Shown: positions 36,346-48,733, numbered from the stretch's first letter. The stretch: 64,000 nt of DNA from Ornithodoros turicata (GCF_037126465.1 NC_088204.1:16436804-16500803), one strand, 5' to 3'. Program-made: numbers and translations. Notes: generated by a model from the letters alone, not told the origin.

Positions 36346-37536
36346 TTCATGGTCGTGGTTTTAACCAAGAGAACACAATTGCTTAGAATCTGGCAAAAAG
36401 ACGCCCACGCGAAGCCACCCTTTGTCGGGAGGAACAATCTTGCAACACCTGGAGATTTCAGGCAGGATAAACCGCTAGCTATCGATTTAGACAAGTGTGT
36501 CGCAAGCAGTACATCAACTTTAGCCTCACGTAGCAAAGTTCTGATTCACACCAAGTCTCTAGTGGTTGAACCATATGTTACTAATCGGGCACAATCGCTT
36601 CACAAAATTAGATATGTTCATTTGACAAAGTGCTTCACACACCATTGCTTTCTTTTCTTCTTTCGCCTATAAGTGTGAGTATGGTATAGCTCACCATAGT
36701 GTGTTCTACATAGCGTAGTTGAACACGGCTTCGTCTACTCTTGAGAGAGAATGAGAAAGAGGGGAAAAAAAATAAAGACATGCCATGACTGATGTGTAAG
36801 CTGACACCCGCTCGCACTCCATGAATTTACATCCGCTGTATATCTCACATTTTCACAATCCCGCGAGACAGCGAACCGCGTCTGCACAAAGCATCACGCT
36901 GAGCTTTTTACTCATCCACACAGCGGACACCGCCGGCAACCTTAAAAAAATGTGCAGAATGGCCATTTCAGCTTCTTCTTTTTCGTTGTCGGATTGAATA
37001 TGCGTTACGATCAACTTCTTTTACACCGACGACCTTGGAGGGAACATCCTCCCAGAGCGCCTCCTCGCGCGCATTTCTTTTATCACGCAGTGTATTTTAT
37101 TTTCTGTTGTTGATGAGGCTCTACTGTGATGCTTATTGCTTTTTTTTTCTTCTTCTCTCTTCTACTTCTATGGATCCTGGGGGGGGGGAGTCGTCCAGAC
37201 TGACAGGTTCGTTTCGAGACGGTTGAGATTGCCCGCTTTCTTGATGGGGGCCCTCCTTAAATCTTCGCTCCCTGAAGGACGACGGTTTAGATAAAGGTGT
37301 TCTTGCCGTCCCCATGTGCGGCTCCCCGCTCGCTTACTTGTGCAGTCGGTTTGTGGTGTCCAGGTCGGGAGAGTGGGTACGACAGGACGTAAAACCGACC
37401 ATGATGTCCGATCTTCGGAAGGGGCGAATAAGAGACTTTAAGGTGTTTGTTAGTCCGTTCACAGTGCTGTTGTTATTGTGTTTCTTTTTGTTTTTGTTTT
37501 TTGCGAGTTAGCCCCCCCCCCACCCCCCCACCCAGG
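36346..37536. other. no gene recognised
   Basis: The frame at 36334-36672 begins in the right inverted repeat of the MITE and has no domain. A C-rich run lies at about 37512-37533. Confidence 0.45.
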
Positions 37537-37905
37537 TAACCGTAGCCATGGTAGGTGTACAGATGTGGACACACTCTAAGAAGAAATGAGCGAACTGGGG
37601 AATAATTAGAGCTTCTAGCAAGATTGCAGACAGTTACTCCCCTCGTTAGTCCCCTGAGCCTGAAGTTTCCTCCTCCATCACTTCAAAGAGTCCGTGAGCT
37701 TTCCATACATTTAGTCCCGAAGAGGACAAATGGCGGTGACAATGCGTCCACAAACGGATTAAAATTGCAAATCTTCTTAGACTGTATAGGTGGGCTAGGG
37801 ATAGCAGGATGGAGTGGGAGGGAAAACCTGAGACAGCACGAGCCGGCGGCTGGATTCGATCCCACCGTCTTTTACATGACTTTGAAATGAGCGGACACCA
37901 ACACC
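37537..37905 (-). mobile_element. degenerate SINE A (tail and head recognisable)
   Basis: The plus strand has a tail-like GTAACCGTAGCCATGG then GTGTACAGATGTGGACAC at 37537-37573, and a head-like GGAAAACCTGAGACAGCACG then GCTGGATTCGATCCCACCG at 37817-37875, in the correct relative order. The 240 bp between are not alignable by eye. It may be one old copy with an insertion or two separate fragments. Confidence 0.5.
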
Positions 37906-37918
37906 ACCACTAAGCCGT

Positions 37919-38130
37919 GTTGTTGCATGTATTCGAAAAGGCCACAGCATTTGGGCATTATTAAAGTACCCTGGTCCTGTCTGTCTGTAACTCAAACATC
38001 GCCGTGCCAGTACTGGACAGCTGTTTCGGCCTTCTTGGGCCTCATCAGCAGTACGCAGGCAGGCAACGTTGCGTTGATGCTTCTTGTGGAGAAGATAGTA
38101 TACGTAAGGGTGGGACAAACTTCGTCAAGA
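37919..38130 (-). mobile_element. candidate Penelope-like element terminal fragment
   Basis: Inferred solely from the hammerhead motif it contains (38010-38054). In animals such motifs with very short stem III are characteristic of Penelope-like element terminal repeats and related retroelements. No reverse transcriptase or GIY-YIG endonuclease sequence is present nearby. The limits are arbitrary: between the degenerate SINE and unassigned sequence. Confidence 0.4.
38010..38054 (-). ncRNA. hammerhead ribozyme motif (short stem III)
   Basis: On the minus strand, in order: GTACTG (stem I), CTGATGA (core), GGCC-CAAGAA-GGCC (stem II, 4 bp, 6-nt loop), GAAA (core), CAGCTG, TC, CAGTAC (stem I). 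Stem I is six perfect pairs. A15.1-U16.1, C15.2-G16.2 and A-U close a minimal stem III over a GC dinucleotide, or CAGCTG, being self-complementary, pairs between two RNAs. All invariant core bases are present and the cleavage triplet is GUC, so cleavage would fall just 3' of the base at 38016. Known role of the class: self-scission of retroelement transcripts. Activity here is not shown. Confidence 0.85.
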
Positions 38131-38357
38131 AATACTGTCCCGTCACCTTGAAGCGTTGTCAATATTTTCTTTCTGTGAATTTCATGTTCGGATGATGACC
38201 ATCTGAAGCATCAGTAACTGACTGTTTTTGGTAGGGAATGTCCCGAGAAGTTAGCTGACACGTCATGGCGCTAACCTATCTATGGTCCCGCTTTGTTCCG
38301 TACTCTTCACATAATCCACGTGGTATCGTGGACCCACTCACTTTACAAGAGAGCGGG

Positions 38358-39234
38358 CAGACTTGTGCCCGTTACCGAAAAAAAGTAACTAAATACCGTT
38401 ACCCGTTACTTCAGAAAAAAGTAACTAAATACGTTACTCGTTACCAACATACAAAAGTAACGAGTTCTCGTTACTCACAGGTAACGAGTTACTTTTACGT
38501 TACCGCAGCATAGTTAAAGGAGCCAACAAACACGCCGTCATTTGCCTTCAACTCTTTAGTAATGAGGAATTGCACTTCAGGAGAAGCTGATACTCGAAAT
38601 TTGTCGTCCGTCCTTCGTGATGTGATGTGATGTGATGTAATGTCCGTCCGTCCGTCCGTCCTTCGTGTTCCGTGTCTCTCGGCCCGTTACCATGAATCTA
38701 TATCAGTTTGCCTGAACCTTCTCCCTTGTTTCCGAAGTGGGGGTGATCGGAGATTACGAAAACACAAGAAACAACACTGGTTTTCGCGCCCCAGATCACC
38801 AACGGTTCCCCAAAACAGACGAGGGGCTGCGTCATAATTTAGAGCGCTCAGAAGCTTAGCAAAGATAAGAAAAGTCGAAACGCGTTTTTTTGTAGCCATA
38901 GCACAATTGGTGGCCATTCTTGGGAAGGACTGATTGTCGGAGATTACGGAAACAAGAGAAAGGACAACAGCACACAGTGAGGGACTGCAATAATACTCTG
39001 AGTCACACGTCACGCAGGTCAAATCTGCAGGCATTGCACCACACGGAATGCCGAAATGTGCTCCCCGTGCTCAAGAAAAGGAACGAGTAACGTCAGTAAC
39101 GAGTTACCCATTTTTGTAACTGATTCCGTTACTATTACTATTTTTTAAAAAGTAACTGAATCGTTACTTCGTTACCAAAAAAAGTAACCGTTACCAGGTA
39201 ACGAGTTACTTGTAACGAGTTAGGCACAACTCTG
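38358..39234. mobile_element. hAT-like nonautonomous element D with GTAAC-rich ends
   Basis: Perfect 8-bp flanking repeats AGAGCGGG at 38350-38357 and 39235-39242. Termini CAGACTTGTGCC and GGCACAACTCTG are inverted repeats with one mismatch, starting CAG as in many hAT elements. Both ends carry dense GTAACGAGTTAC/AAAAGTAACT motifs (about 38377-38512 and 39080-39220). Inside lie (TGATG)n and (TCCG)n simple repeats at 38617-38661. 877 bp without a transposase frame. Confidence 0.92.
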
Positions 39235-40399
39235 AGAGCGGGCATACCTAGATATAAGCGAAGTGAAACGACAGAAGTACGGATACACCGTAAACGAACC
39301 CCTTGTACCAACAAGCCATCAAACGCCGCGAACCTATGGGTCGCTTCGGTACTGTAAGCAAGGGCGGATATTTGCCTATCCTTTTTCTTGACACTTTGTC
39401 GTTTACCGCCAAGCACCATAGCAACTCCTTGAAGACGTCTGCGCAACGGGGGCAATTCATGTAGGAAATCCCCTTGACGTGTACGGCATCTCAAAAGATA
39501 GACTCCCGTTCATTAAGGAAGCCTGGACATCACAATCTTGACGTTCGGGTGACAGGGACAGCTCACAACACCTCACGCTATACTGGCGACTCATGCTCAA
39601 AACACGTCGCTCTCTTGACGGTGAAGCTCCTACGCGTATAATTATCCGCGAATTAGCGACGCACGCCGGGACGCCCACAGCGCCGTCCCACGGCGTGTGC
39701 AGGACAGAAAAATCAGCCCCCAGGAATGTTTTACATTTTAATGCTGTGTGCGACTTTATGCAGATCTGGAGCGTCCTTGTCTCAGAAAGGTGTTAAAAGT
39801 TAATCTGCATAGTAAGCCTCGCGAATGGGTTGCAGAAATGGCAATGGGCCTGTCGTTTTTCTTTTTTCTTTTTTTCAACACTACGATAGGTATATTTTGT
39901 TGTCTCTGTCTTAAAAGGGCGTGAAAATTCGAGGAAAGGGGACAAAAATGGTGAATTGTACGTTGCTGCCTCTTAAACAGTATTTGCTAGGTCTTTCTGT
40001 CATATGGCACACATCCTTTATGGTGTGAATTTCACGCCATACAGAAGGCTGTCTTCAAGAACACCCGTCTCAGTGATGTCTTCTTTTTAAAACACTGTTT
40101 CAGATGGGTGTTTTCCAAGCACCTTTTTCTACACTTTTCCTACAGCTTTCAGTTGTGCATGTATAATAAGAAATTATGTTTAGTTACAACAACAACAAAA
40201 AAAGCACCTCGCTTACACACTAAAAGGTGCAAAAATGTTACGTATTATTGTTCGTACATTCCGCATACAGTTAGTCCCTGATTTATGGGACTGATTACAA
40301 ATTGGAATTTATCTCTCTAATATTTAATCTTATCGATTACTGGCAGAATAAGAACCCAAACTACACAGCAGAACCAAGAATTCTGCATCACCTCCGTTT

Positions 40400-40430
40400 T
40401 TTTTTCTCTCTCTCTCTCTTCTTCTTCTTC
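40400..40430. repeat. (CT)n/(CTT)n simple repeat
   Basis: T-run, then CT repeats, then CTT repeats on the plus strand. Confidence 0.8.
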
Positions 40431-40592
40431 ACGGGTCCTTGATATACATGCAGTCACACTTCCTGCTCAGAATAAATCAGATTGCACACACTGCCTGCAA
40501 ACCTACAGCTCAGCTGGATGGATCCTGCCTTCCTGGCGACTCTATCTAATTGGTTTTACCCGGTTATATTTTGTTTTCTTCTTTGCGTTCCT

Positions 40593-40609
40593 CCCCCCCC
40601 CCCCCCCCC
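40593..40609. repeat. poly(C) tract
   Basis: Seventeen consecutive C on the plus strand. Confidence 0.85.
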
Positions 40610-43251
40610 GCACGTCTCAATTACACCCTCAACAACAATCGCATTGTCTACAAAGTATTATTTCGACGCTCGCGCAAGCATTGTATGAAGTAAGCATCCA
40701 CATGGCGATCATTATCTAGGTAGAGCCAAATACATTCACGGATAGAGAGAGAGATAGCCATCGGATACGCATGATTGCCGGTGAGATTGAAGAGGAATGA
40801 GCCGATATAGTTAGAGCGGGCTATAGAGATGTAACCTTCGCTGTGTCTCAAGAAGTGCAGATGTCCTTTGGAATACCGTGCTGCACCCGAAGGCAGTGGG
40901 AGAACGTGCAGTAATTATGAGCTGGCTAGTACACTCAAGGGTACAAACAACGGGACCGTACATACGTAAAAGGCGAAGCGTGATTATAGATCGTAGGTGG
41001 TCACAACTTGGAAACCGCACTTTGGTAATCTAAATGATGTTGTCGCTTTGTCTTTTACGTTGAGTGTTCATGCGTGAGCACTCATTGATGATACGCACTG
41101 GTAATGGAAAGGAGGAAAGATGTGACCAATGACGTCATCTCCTGTGTTGCAGTCCTTTTACTTGATAATTGAAGCATGCATATACGTTTGAGATAATTCC
41201 AATCCATCGCTAAAATGATACAGTTCACTAATTTCGTACACTAATTACAAATAGGAAGCGTATTTGGATTGCTTTCCTTTCATCCATGCAGAGAGCGAGT
41301 TTCATGTCACGCTCGCTTGGGGGCGCGCATCGCGATATTGTCGTCTGCAAACCGCTGTCGTCTGCGATCGTCTGGCGGCCTCAGTAAAGATTCCCGCACT
41401 TGTGTTCAGTTAAAAGGTCCGGGAAGGAAGTAAAAATATGCGTCCTTCTTGCTCTATAGAGCTGTTGCAGCAAAGTTTGCACAGCGCCATTTCGGGCCCA
41501 AGCGGCCACGGATCATCAGCGGTAGTTTCATTAGCGGGTTCTGCGTGGTGTTTCAAGCGGTATGGCGCCAAGGAAAACTACAAAACCTGTAGGAACTTCA
41601 CAGAAAAAGCGGTGCATCTTGCCAAGTGCGAACAACTCGAGACCATGTATTCGAAAGTGCCATATGTCGTCTGCTAAACTACAGCGCGTTGCATATTTTG
41701 GGGCGCTGACGTTGCTGCTTACTCGCTCCACCTGTCCCGCAGAAACAGTAATCTACATAACTAACATAACTACTCTACTCTATTCATAACTTCTTCGTCC
41801 TCTTCGAATACACCGCACAACACGCTCAAAGCAATCTAGCATTCAGAATGATACTCTATTTCCTTGCTTTGCTTATCAGATTTGCTGGGGACGAGGCGCA
41901 GTGACGTAGCCGGGGGTTCAAATCACTCCCTCCTCCCGAGATCGGTAGTGCATTTGGGAGAGGGAAACGAGGGTGAAATCCTCCTTCCCCATGTGCGCTA
42001 AAGATTTGTGCAACATGTCGCGTATTAATGTGTTGGTAAACTCTGTTACTAAGATCTGACGACGCATGCCTTCACGTACAGACGACGGACTACCGGAAAT
42101 TCACACAGGAGCCGAGAACGTAACAGCAAAAGGTGCACAACGCAGAATGAACCTGACAAATGTGACGGAAATAATGGACAGCAGTAAGAGTTCTGAGGCT
42201 GGAAAGCACAAACAGACGGATGCAACACACGCCTCAAGGTGCCCAAGAACCTTTAATCTTTCCAACTGAATGAACCTGTTCACGAAATCCCACGATCACA
42301 TTTTACGTTCATTACACGCGTGTACTTCTCACTCGTCGGCGTGCCTTCCGTCAACGCCATATTCCCACAATTAAGCAAGACCAGCATAGCCCCATACCGG
42401 GTTTCGTAGGCCGCTGTAGCTGCACGCTCGTTCCAAGAAGGCACGTGCTGGGCACATCCACCCCTTCAGGCATACTGGGCAGTGCAGGAAAGTGACTGCT
42501 GTATTTTATTTAGCTTACGTCACTTCTTAACGTATAGAAGAGCAGTGTTGGACGTACGAGAACTAACAAACAAGAAAACCATGAGAAGGAAAGGCAGTAC
42601 TTCATATCGCTAAGGCGGTAATTACTAAACGGGACCCAAGGAGTAATGATGGTTGCATAATGTGAAATTTGGACTCGCTTCGACGTCCTATCCTGTTACA
42701 TGGGATCGTTTTAATGGCCCTTAATACTCGGAAGGGATGCATATTACTTTGAGTTATTATATCCCACCAGCTTCCGACTGCTTGGATATATATGCTGCAC
42801 TCATGTATATATGTATATCATGAGAATCTGTGGTGCTGGTGCATGCGAACTTGAACCAGGTGGGTCCCCGAGCTGCATTTGAAAAAAAAAAAAAGTTGAA
42901 TGCGAATTTGACGTGACTGCACTGTGTGAAATATGCTTTCAGCCAAGACGGACAGCACGTACTCTGAAGAAGGGCGGCTTTGCCTTCCTTTTTTCGAAAG
43001 ACTATATATTGAAAAGAGTTACCGAACGACCATGCTTCGAGGCTTGGCGGTATTTAGTGAAAGAAATTGGAACAGGTGCAGGACCCCCTTATTAGGAAAG
43101 TCACACTCACGTTTCTCAACTACTCTGTACACTCTCTTTTTATTTCCTTGCGTTGCCATCTTTCCGCCATTTTCGTCCCTTCACTAACATCCCCAACCCA
43201 AACGGTCGCTGGGCGGTCAGCTTTAGGGGTCTCGAGAAACTCTGTATCTTT

Positions 43252-43278
43252 TTATTATTATTATTATTATTATTATTC
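43252..43278. repeat. (TTA)n microsatellite
   Basis: About nine tandem TTA units. Confidence 0.9.
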
Positions 43279-44066
43279 ATCCAAGTCAACCTATAATCTA
43301 CCATTTTGCTAATATGGGTTGTGATTACCCTCGTGTAGGCATTTTAATGCACGCAAGAGTGTCGGCGAAAAAAAAAAAAAACGTGAGTAGAGGGGAGCCT
43401 CGGCCGTTCCGATTGGGTCTCATAAGCACGTGACCTCTCTCACTTGCGGAGGCATGTTCGCGGTGGTAACAGCGGGGTGAAATTCGAGATTCGTGTTTCC
43501 AACTTTCTACGCTTCTATTGCCCTCTTTGTTTTAGAACTCGGAACGCATGGACTCTGACGTCAGGGGAGCCTTGGCCATTCCAATTGAAACGCACGTTCA
43601 AATCAATGCAAATGGACCTCTTTATCCACCATCACATCTTCGCCATATAACATCCATCGACGTAACATCGAGCGAGGTTTCATACCACCTCTGAGCCTGG
43701 TAGATCCTTTCATGGTGTAATCCTTCTGTCTGGACTGCCCGACGCCCTTATCAGTTAGGATCACCAGACCGATCCTGAGACTACCCACGACTGTTCCTTT
43801 CTTACATTAGATCAAAATTTATTGAATGGACATACCCATGTCTCCTCTTCGTTACCCTGCGTTGGACCCTCATCCGTGGAGCTCGCACGTCTGATATCGT
43901 GCATTGCCTTTCGGAGAGGCTTAACGTGACCTGCACCATTAAACGTTAACACCACGCGCGCGTACTGGGCAATGTCGTTCCACGTTTTCTTTTCTTCGTC
44001 TCGCTTTCGCCCCAAAGACGCTGGTAACTATTGAGAAGGTCTCACTCACTTACCTTCAAGGCGCCG

Positions 44067-44089
44067 AAAAAAAAAAAGGGGGGGGGGGG
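44067..44089. repeat. poly(A)-poly(G) junction
   Basis: Eleven A directly followed by twelve G on the plus strand; the G-run could form quadruplex structures. Confidence 0.85.
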
Positions 44090-45461
44090 AGCTGAGCTAT
44101 GCCAACGAAAAAAAAAAACGCAGCTTCACGGACAGAAAGGGTTGAAAAAGCAAAAGAAGCTCATTTGCATGACGCATACCGGTTTCGTAAGCTCTTTCCT
44201 TTTGAAAGAGACCAGACCAACTGGGACACTATGTAGGTATGTATCGTCTCAGCTAGCGCCGAAGTGTTGTAACTGTCGAAGGTCGATTCGAACGACTTCG
44301 TTACACTGCGCATGCGCGTCCAGACTGCGAATCTGAAACTGCAAGAGCGATAGAAAACGTCCGAGCTTAACATTCGAATCGAACTCCAGCAATTTTAGTA
44401 ACTGATTGATTGAAAGCGGAAACATTTGGAGGCACAATTCATCATGTGCGCCTCCTCGAAAGAACAGCACGCTCGGATGTTTTAGGATGTTTTCCGAACC
44501 GCTATAGTGAACACTTTCCAATCTAGCGCTCGATATGTACACAACAGTGTACCGACACACAGCGCAATACATAGCCAAAACAATCCAATCCACACTGTCG
44601 ACTTCATATCAAATAAACATTGTCCAGCGAACATCTCACGCAATAACAAAATGAGCAAGCGATATAAACGAACGACAGAAAGGTTGCGAATATGACGAAT
44701 GACAATATCCATCGAGATAGAGGGAACTCTGACAGAGAGGCATTGTTATCTCAGTGTCATCTCATCAATCAAGACTACACGTGTGTGTGTGTGGGCAAGA
44801 GGTTCTGTGACAGGTTAGATGGTGTGTCGTGTCTCTTTCTGATCGGATGAGAATATTTGACTAGGTTTCTCCCGGTCGATTCGTGTGGGTCAGACAATCA
44901 ACGGGACGCAGTGAAAGCGGACCGATATTAATTTAGCGGAAGGACGGGACCGATTTCCACCTGTCTTCCTTTGTTGTCATGCTGAACGTAGTACATGTAT
45001 GTATAGGCTTTGGTGGGAATTGTCATTGCGGTCATGCCATACCGGACGGGAATAATAAAACATTGGCTAGTGTGAACGGAGACAATCCTCATGGTATTGA
45101 AGATCAGCTCACAACATAACGTTGAACGGTAGATGGATAGTTGAGTACAGCACCACCTCATGGAGACATCTATCACCTAGCACTTTCCAGATATCCCTGG
45201 ACGTGGTGTGAGGTGAGAGATATAATTGATTGGATTATGATTTGAGTTAAAAATAATATGAAGATTGTGACTCCACGAGTGTGAAATCAGCTGCTCCAGC
45301 TCCCGTGCGGAACTAGAGGTTGGTTAGCAGTACCACAAACCAGCAGGGGTTGGTAGCATTAGAGATAGATTGAATCTAGCATGACCTCCATTAGGTCCAC
45401 CCATCATTACTCATACATATCTGTGAGTGTCCATCAGTTCCACGTGCACCTCCATCAGCCC

Positions 45462-45685
45462 CCTGGTGGTGATGGACCTGCTTGCCTTGTCGGCCACGCT
45501 CCGGCGAGCATCGTCACGACTATCACTGGGGGGGGGGGGAGATTGTGCGTCCTGGGCAGACTTCACATTGAACTGTGCCGACATAAAACCCAGGGAAAAC
45601 ACCCAGGCAGCACGGCCGGCGCCCGGATTCGAACCCGGGTCACCTGTACCTGCCATCACCACCTGCTGACCAGTTGGGTTCTTTC
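45462..45685 (-). mobile_element. tRNA-derived SINE A, alternative-tail copy
   Basis: The plus strand carries the reversed B box CGGATTCGAACCCGGGT at about 45626, AAACCCAGGGAAAACACCCA and CGTCCTGGGCAGACTTC. Past a G-run it has GCCTTGTCGGCCACGCTCC and CATCAGCCCCC. The last part matches the GGCCGACAA...GC tail of the 22358 subgroup rather than the GCTTCGCGGCGC tail. The A box is unclear. Confidence 0.7.
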
Positions 45686-46599
45686 TGAACGAATCCGAAT
45701 AGTGTGCCTGCTTGCCTGCTTTCAGCTATCGTTACAAGCGGTGCTTCTATGTGGATCGATCGTGGAGGAATTTCTCCGAACTCTAATAGCGTGGCTTGCT
45801 TAATTCGTTTAGACTCCTCTGATTTTCTTGGGATGTCCGGCCTCGTTGTATAGGTAATGTGTTCGCCTACTGATTCAAAGGTTTCTTTGGAACCCTACAG
45901 AAAATGCCAACAGCTTTGTGACGTGGTAAAGGTTGCATGGACACGTCTTCACCTACGAGAAACCATGTATGGTGCCGAGATTTCAACGCGAGTTACGGAA
46001 ATCTAAGGCGGACAAAATCAACCCACGGACCGACCATAGCAGTGGGCGTTGCTTATGATCGCCGTTGTCTCGCGAATTCTCAACGTTTGGTGCTACAGCA
46101 GCCTTGCACAAGAAGTATACTTGCTCTGAACGTCACAGGGGCATAATGCACAGCACAAGATGGCTGAAAATGTCACGCCTGGCGTTCACATCCTGCATCC
46201 AACTTTAGCGGCATGTTCTAAAGTGTGGCGATTGCTTGCACCATCGAATGTCATAGAAAACTATCTTGGTACATAAATACAGGTTCCCCCGCCCTCCCCT
46301 TGGTGACTCTACTCGCCTTATCCGCCAGTACCATTGATTACTGTGTAAAAGATTTGGATTAAGCGTTCGCTGATACGATGCATCGCTGGTATATATCGAG
46401 CGAACAGGTGTCGATGAGGAGACAGACCTAATCCTTATATAAATGGCCCTGTCTCAGATTGGCGCTGAGGGTCATAAACACTGGGATTTGGTGAGTGATC
46501 GCCTAGCTGCACCGCTCCGAACGATCGAAGCAGGTGTACCAGGATATGCGCGCTTTCAGTGTATACGGCAAGGAAGCCAAATAATTCTTCCCACAAACG
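45686..46599. other. no gene recognised
   Basis: No supported feature. Confidence 0.4.
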
Positions 46600-46690
46600 T
46601 GTTTTGGAGTAGCCAGTCCTGACTGGGTAGGGACTAACATCTCCATATTTTTTGCTTTCATTTCCAATTCCAATTCCAATATCAAATAAT
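46600..46690 (+). mobile_element. probable LINE 3' end with (TTCCAA)n tail
   Basis: GGAGTAGCCAGTCCTGACTG, GGGACTAACATCTCCATAT and a T-run are followed by three tandem TTCCAA units. A short terminal microsatellite after such a 3' UTR is typical of CR1/L2-type LINEs. The assignment is by remembered resemblance; no coding part is present upstream. Confidence 0.4.
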
Positions 46691-48093
46691 ATGTCTGCGG
46701 CTGTCCGACGTCATCTCAACTGTATACGGTTGACGCCGTATCGGCCGCATGCATGCGAGCACGAAGATCATCTCTAGCAAGCAAAAAGCTCCAGATCAAC
46801 GTGTCAAAACGATGGTACGCATGCATGTAGGTGAAGCAGCTCGACACCACAAATACTGCTAATAATGTTTGCTGTGTCCTTTATCCTAATTCTGCAGCGT
46901 CTAAAACTTACGTAAGCTTACGCGGACGCACGTCTTCCACATTATACACGTAGTACTGTGCACTATGATACATGATTAGTACATCTACTTAAGATTACTG
47001 CATTGTCTACTATATTATCTCCGGTTTTCGGTGCATCGTATTATCACGTCTACCTCCTGCAGGCTGACTGTACCTGTACAGTCACTACTCCTCAGGCTAC
47101 GTATACTTTCTTTTCTTTTTTTTTTTTTCATGCTGAGGACACGCACCACAACAGCGACAGATCGCTCTACAACGGCTGCACTGTCTGTATATACGCTCAA
47201 ATTCCACGTCTGCAACCTTGCCAACTTCTACTGCTCCCCCCCCCCACTCCGTCGAAAAATTTCCGACCCCTTCCATTCAGCATCCTCCCCCGTTATCACC
47301 ATACATGATCATCACCATTACCGTACACGCATGTACCCTAATCCCTCGCAAGCCATAATGACGTGCACGCATGCGCGTCACGACACCATCGAGACGACCA
47401 ATACAAAGCACACAAGCATCAAGAAAATATCCGATGACGTCCGCGATAAGAAGAAACGCGGTGCGAAAGGCTCTTCTGTAAAGGCAAACACAGTTCTGCG
47501 GTCATGCCCGGTTCGTACTTGTACATTATATATATTTCTTATATATATTTCTCCGTTCCGCGAACCGCGCGATCGGAACAATCAGCTCGTTATTCATATT
47601 GGATAGATAATGAGAATGGTGTCTGCCCCCTTCTACCCTCTTCCATTTCTACCTGCACTTTAGTGACGTGGAAGGCCGCATGGAAGGTGCCGCACGTATA
47701 TTCTCTCCTTTGAGGTCCCTGCGTTTCTTTGTTTATTACTTTTTTTCCCCTTTGCATACTATGCTTTACCCTTCGTTTTCCTCGATGAAAAACGTGCGTG
47801 ATCTGGGGTTTTCGTGCTCACTTCCACGTATATGTGCCTTCCGGAGGTGCAAATTGGGTGCACTGTATAGCAACTAAGTGGCAGTGCAACGCGAGGCGGC
47901 GTTGCCGTGAGACGGTTACGATTTCTTGAGTCTCTCTCTCTCTCTCTCTCTGAAGGAGATACCGTGTTGGGTTGTTACGACGGGGTACGAATGTTTGTGA
48001 GATTTTAGCGAATCTTACCGGAAACAAATGGATTTCACGTAGAAGCTAATGGAAACATTTGGGGTATAGATGGCGGTGCATTATTTCGCCTCT
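46691..48093. other. no gene recognised
   Basis: The 191-residue frame at 47031-47606 is compositionally biased (F-, H-, T- and K-rich) with no domain. (TC)n microsatellite at 47931-47951. Confidence 0.45.
47931..47951. repeat. (TC)n microsatellite
   Basis: About ten TC dinucleotides. Confidence 0.9.
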
Positions 48094-48297
48094 CACTCTA
48101 AAAATTGAACTTCACCGCATAGCACGCTCTGCGCTAACCATTGCCACGAATGATAGGGTTATAGCTTCTGATTCGAAGAGGGAGGGAGGCGTACGCCCCC
48201 CGCCCCTCTCTCTCTTCGAGTCAGAAGCAATAAGCCTATCATTCGTGGCAATGGTTGGCGCAGAGCGTGCTATGCGATGAAGTTCAGTTTTTAGAGT
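48094..48297. mobile_element. palindromic MITE family A, shortened variant
   Basis: CACTCTAAAAATTGAACTTC on the left pairs with GATGAAGTTCAGTTTTTAGAG on the right (written in parts: GATGAAGTTC, AGTTTTTAGAG). CGCATAGCACGCTCTGCGC and its complement follow inward. The centre holds GGGAGGCGTACGCC and a C/T stretch instead of the longer centre of the 34807 copy. About 204 bp. Confidence 0.85.
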
Positions 48298-48329
48298 TCC
48301 CGCGAGAAATGTCGACAGAAAACAGTGAC

Positions 48330-48499
48330 ACGATCCTATAGGGTTGTCGCTTCTGATTCGGAGAGAGAGAGAGAGAAAGAGAGGGGGGGATATACATTTA
48401 TTAAAAGGAAAGGTCTGCCAGACCATCCAAGAGCGATGATCATTCGTGGCAATGGTTGGCGCACAGCGTGCTATGCGGTGAAGTTCTGCTTGTAGAGTG
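48330..48499. mobile_element. palindromic MITE family A, degraded copy
   Basis: The right arm is clear: GATCATTCGTGGCAATGG, GCACAGCGTGCTATGCGG, TGAAGTTCTGC and a TAGAGTG end. The left arm survives only as GATCCTATAGGGTTGTCGC and CTTCTGATTCGG. A (GA)n run at 48359-48389 occupies part of the centre. Confidence 0.55.
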
Positions 48500-48733
48500 A
48501 GCGGGATGATATCGTTCTTTTTCCTCATTTGGTGAACATAGGAAACGTACGCCTTTTTCTGCCAATTTGGGCATGCATTAATTGACACAGAAAGGCGTGC
48601 GACCCGCTCTCATCAACTCAGTGACGACAGGACGTGCCCATTTGGACATGCATAAATCCCCAAGATGAGCACCTCTTCCCATTTTCAGCAGGTCAGGCGA
48701 CAGGGTGACGCCGTTCGGAATGGTGGTGGGCTA
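48500..48733. mobile_element. family-A-related relic
   Basis: Contains GGAAACGTACGCC, TGGGCATGCATTAATTGACA, a second GCCCATTTGGACATGCATAA block and CCGTTCGGAATGGTGG. These resemble central and arm segments of family A, but out of their usual order. Too rearranged to bound. Confidence 0.4.

Larger units (their letters stand above)
39243..45461. other. no gene recognised
   Basis: Simple repeats only (listed separately) plus a fragment at about 41900-41935 (GTGACGTAGCCGGGGGTTC) reminiscent of a retroelement untranslated region. Frames are short and domainless. Confidence 0.45.

Noticed and set aside
41480..41525. Minus-strand CTGATGA followed by GAAA
   Set aside because: The first stem II pair fails and stem I and stem III do not pair; core strings alone are not enough.
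47031..47606. 191-residue plus-strand frame
   Set aside because: Biased composition from T-rich and microsatellite-like sequence, with other frames also open; no family recognised.
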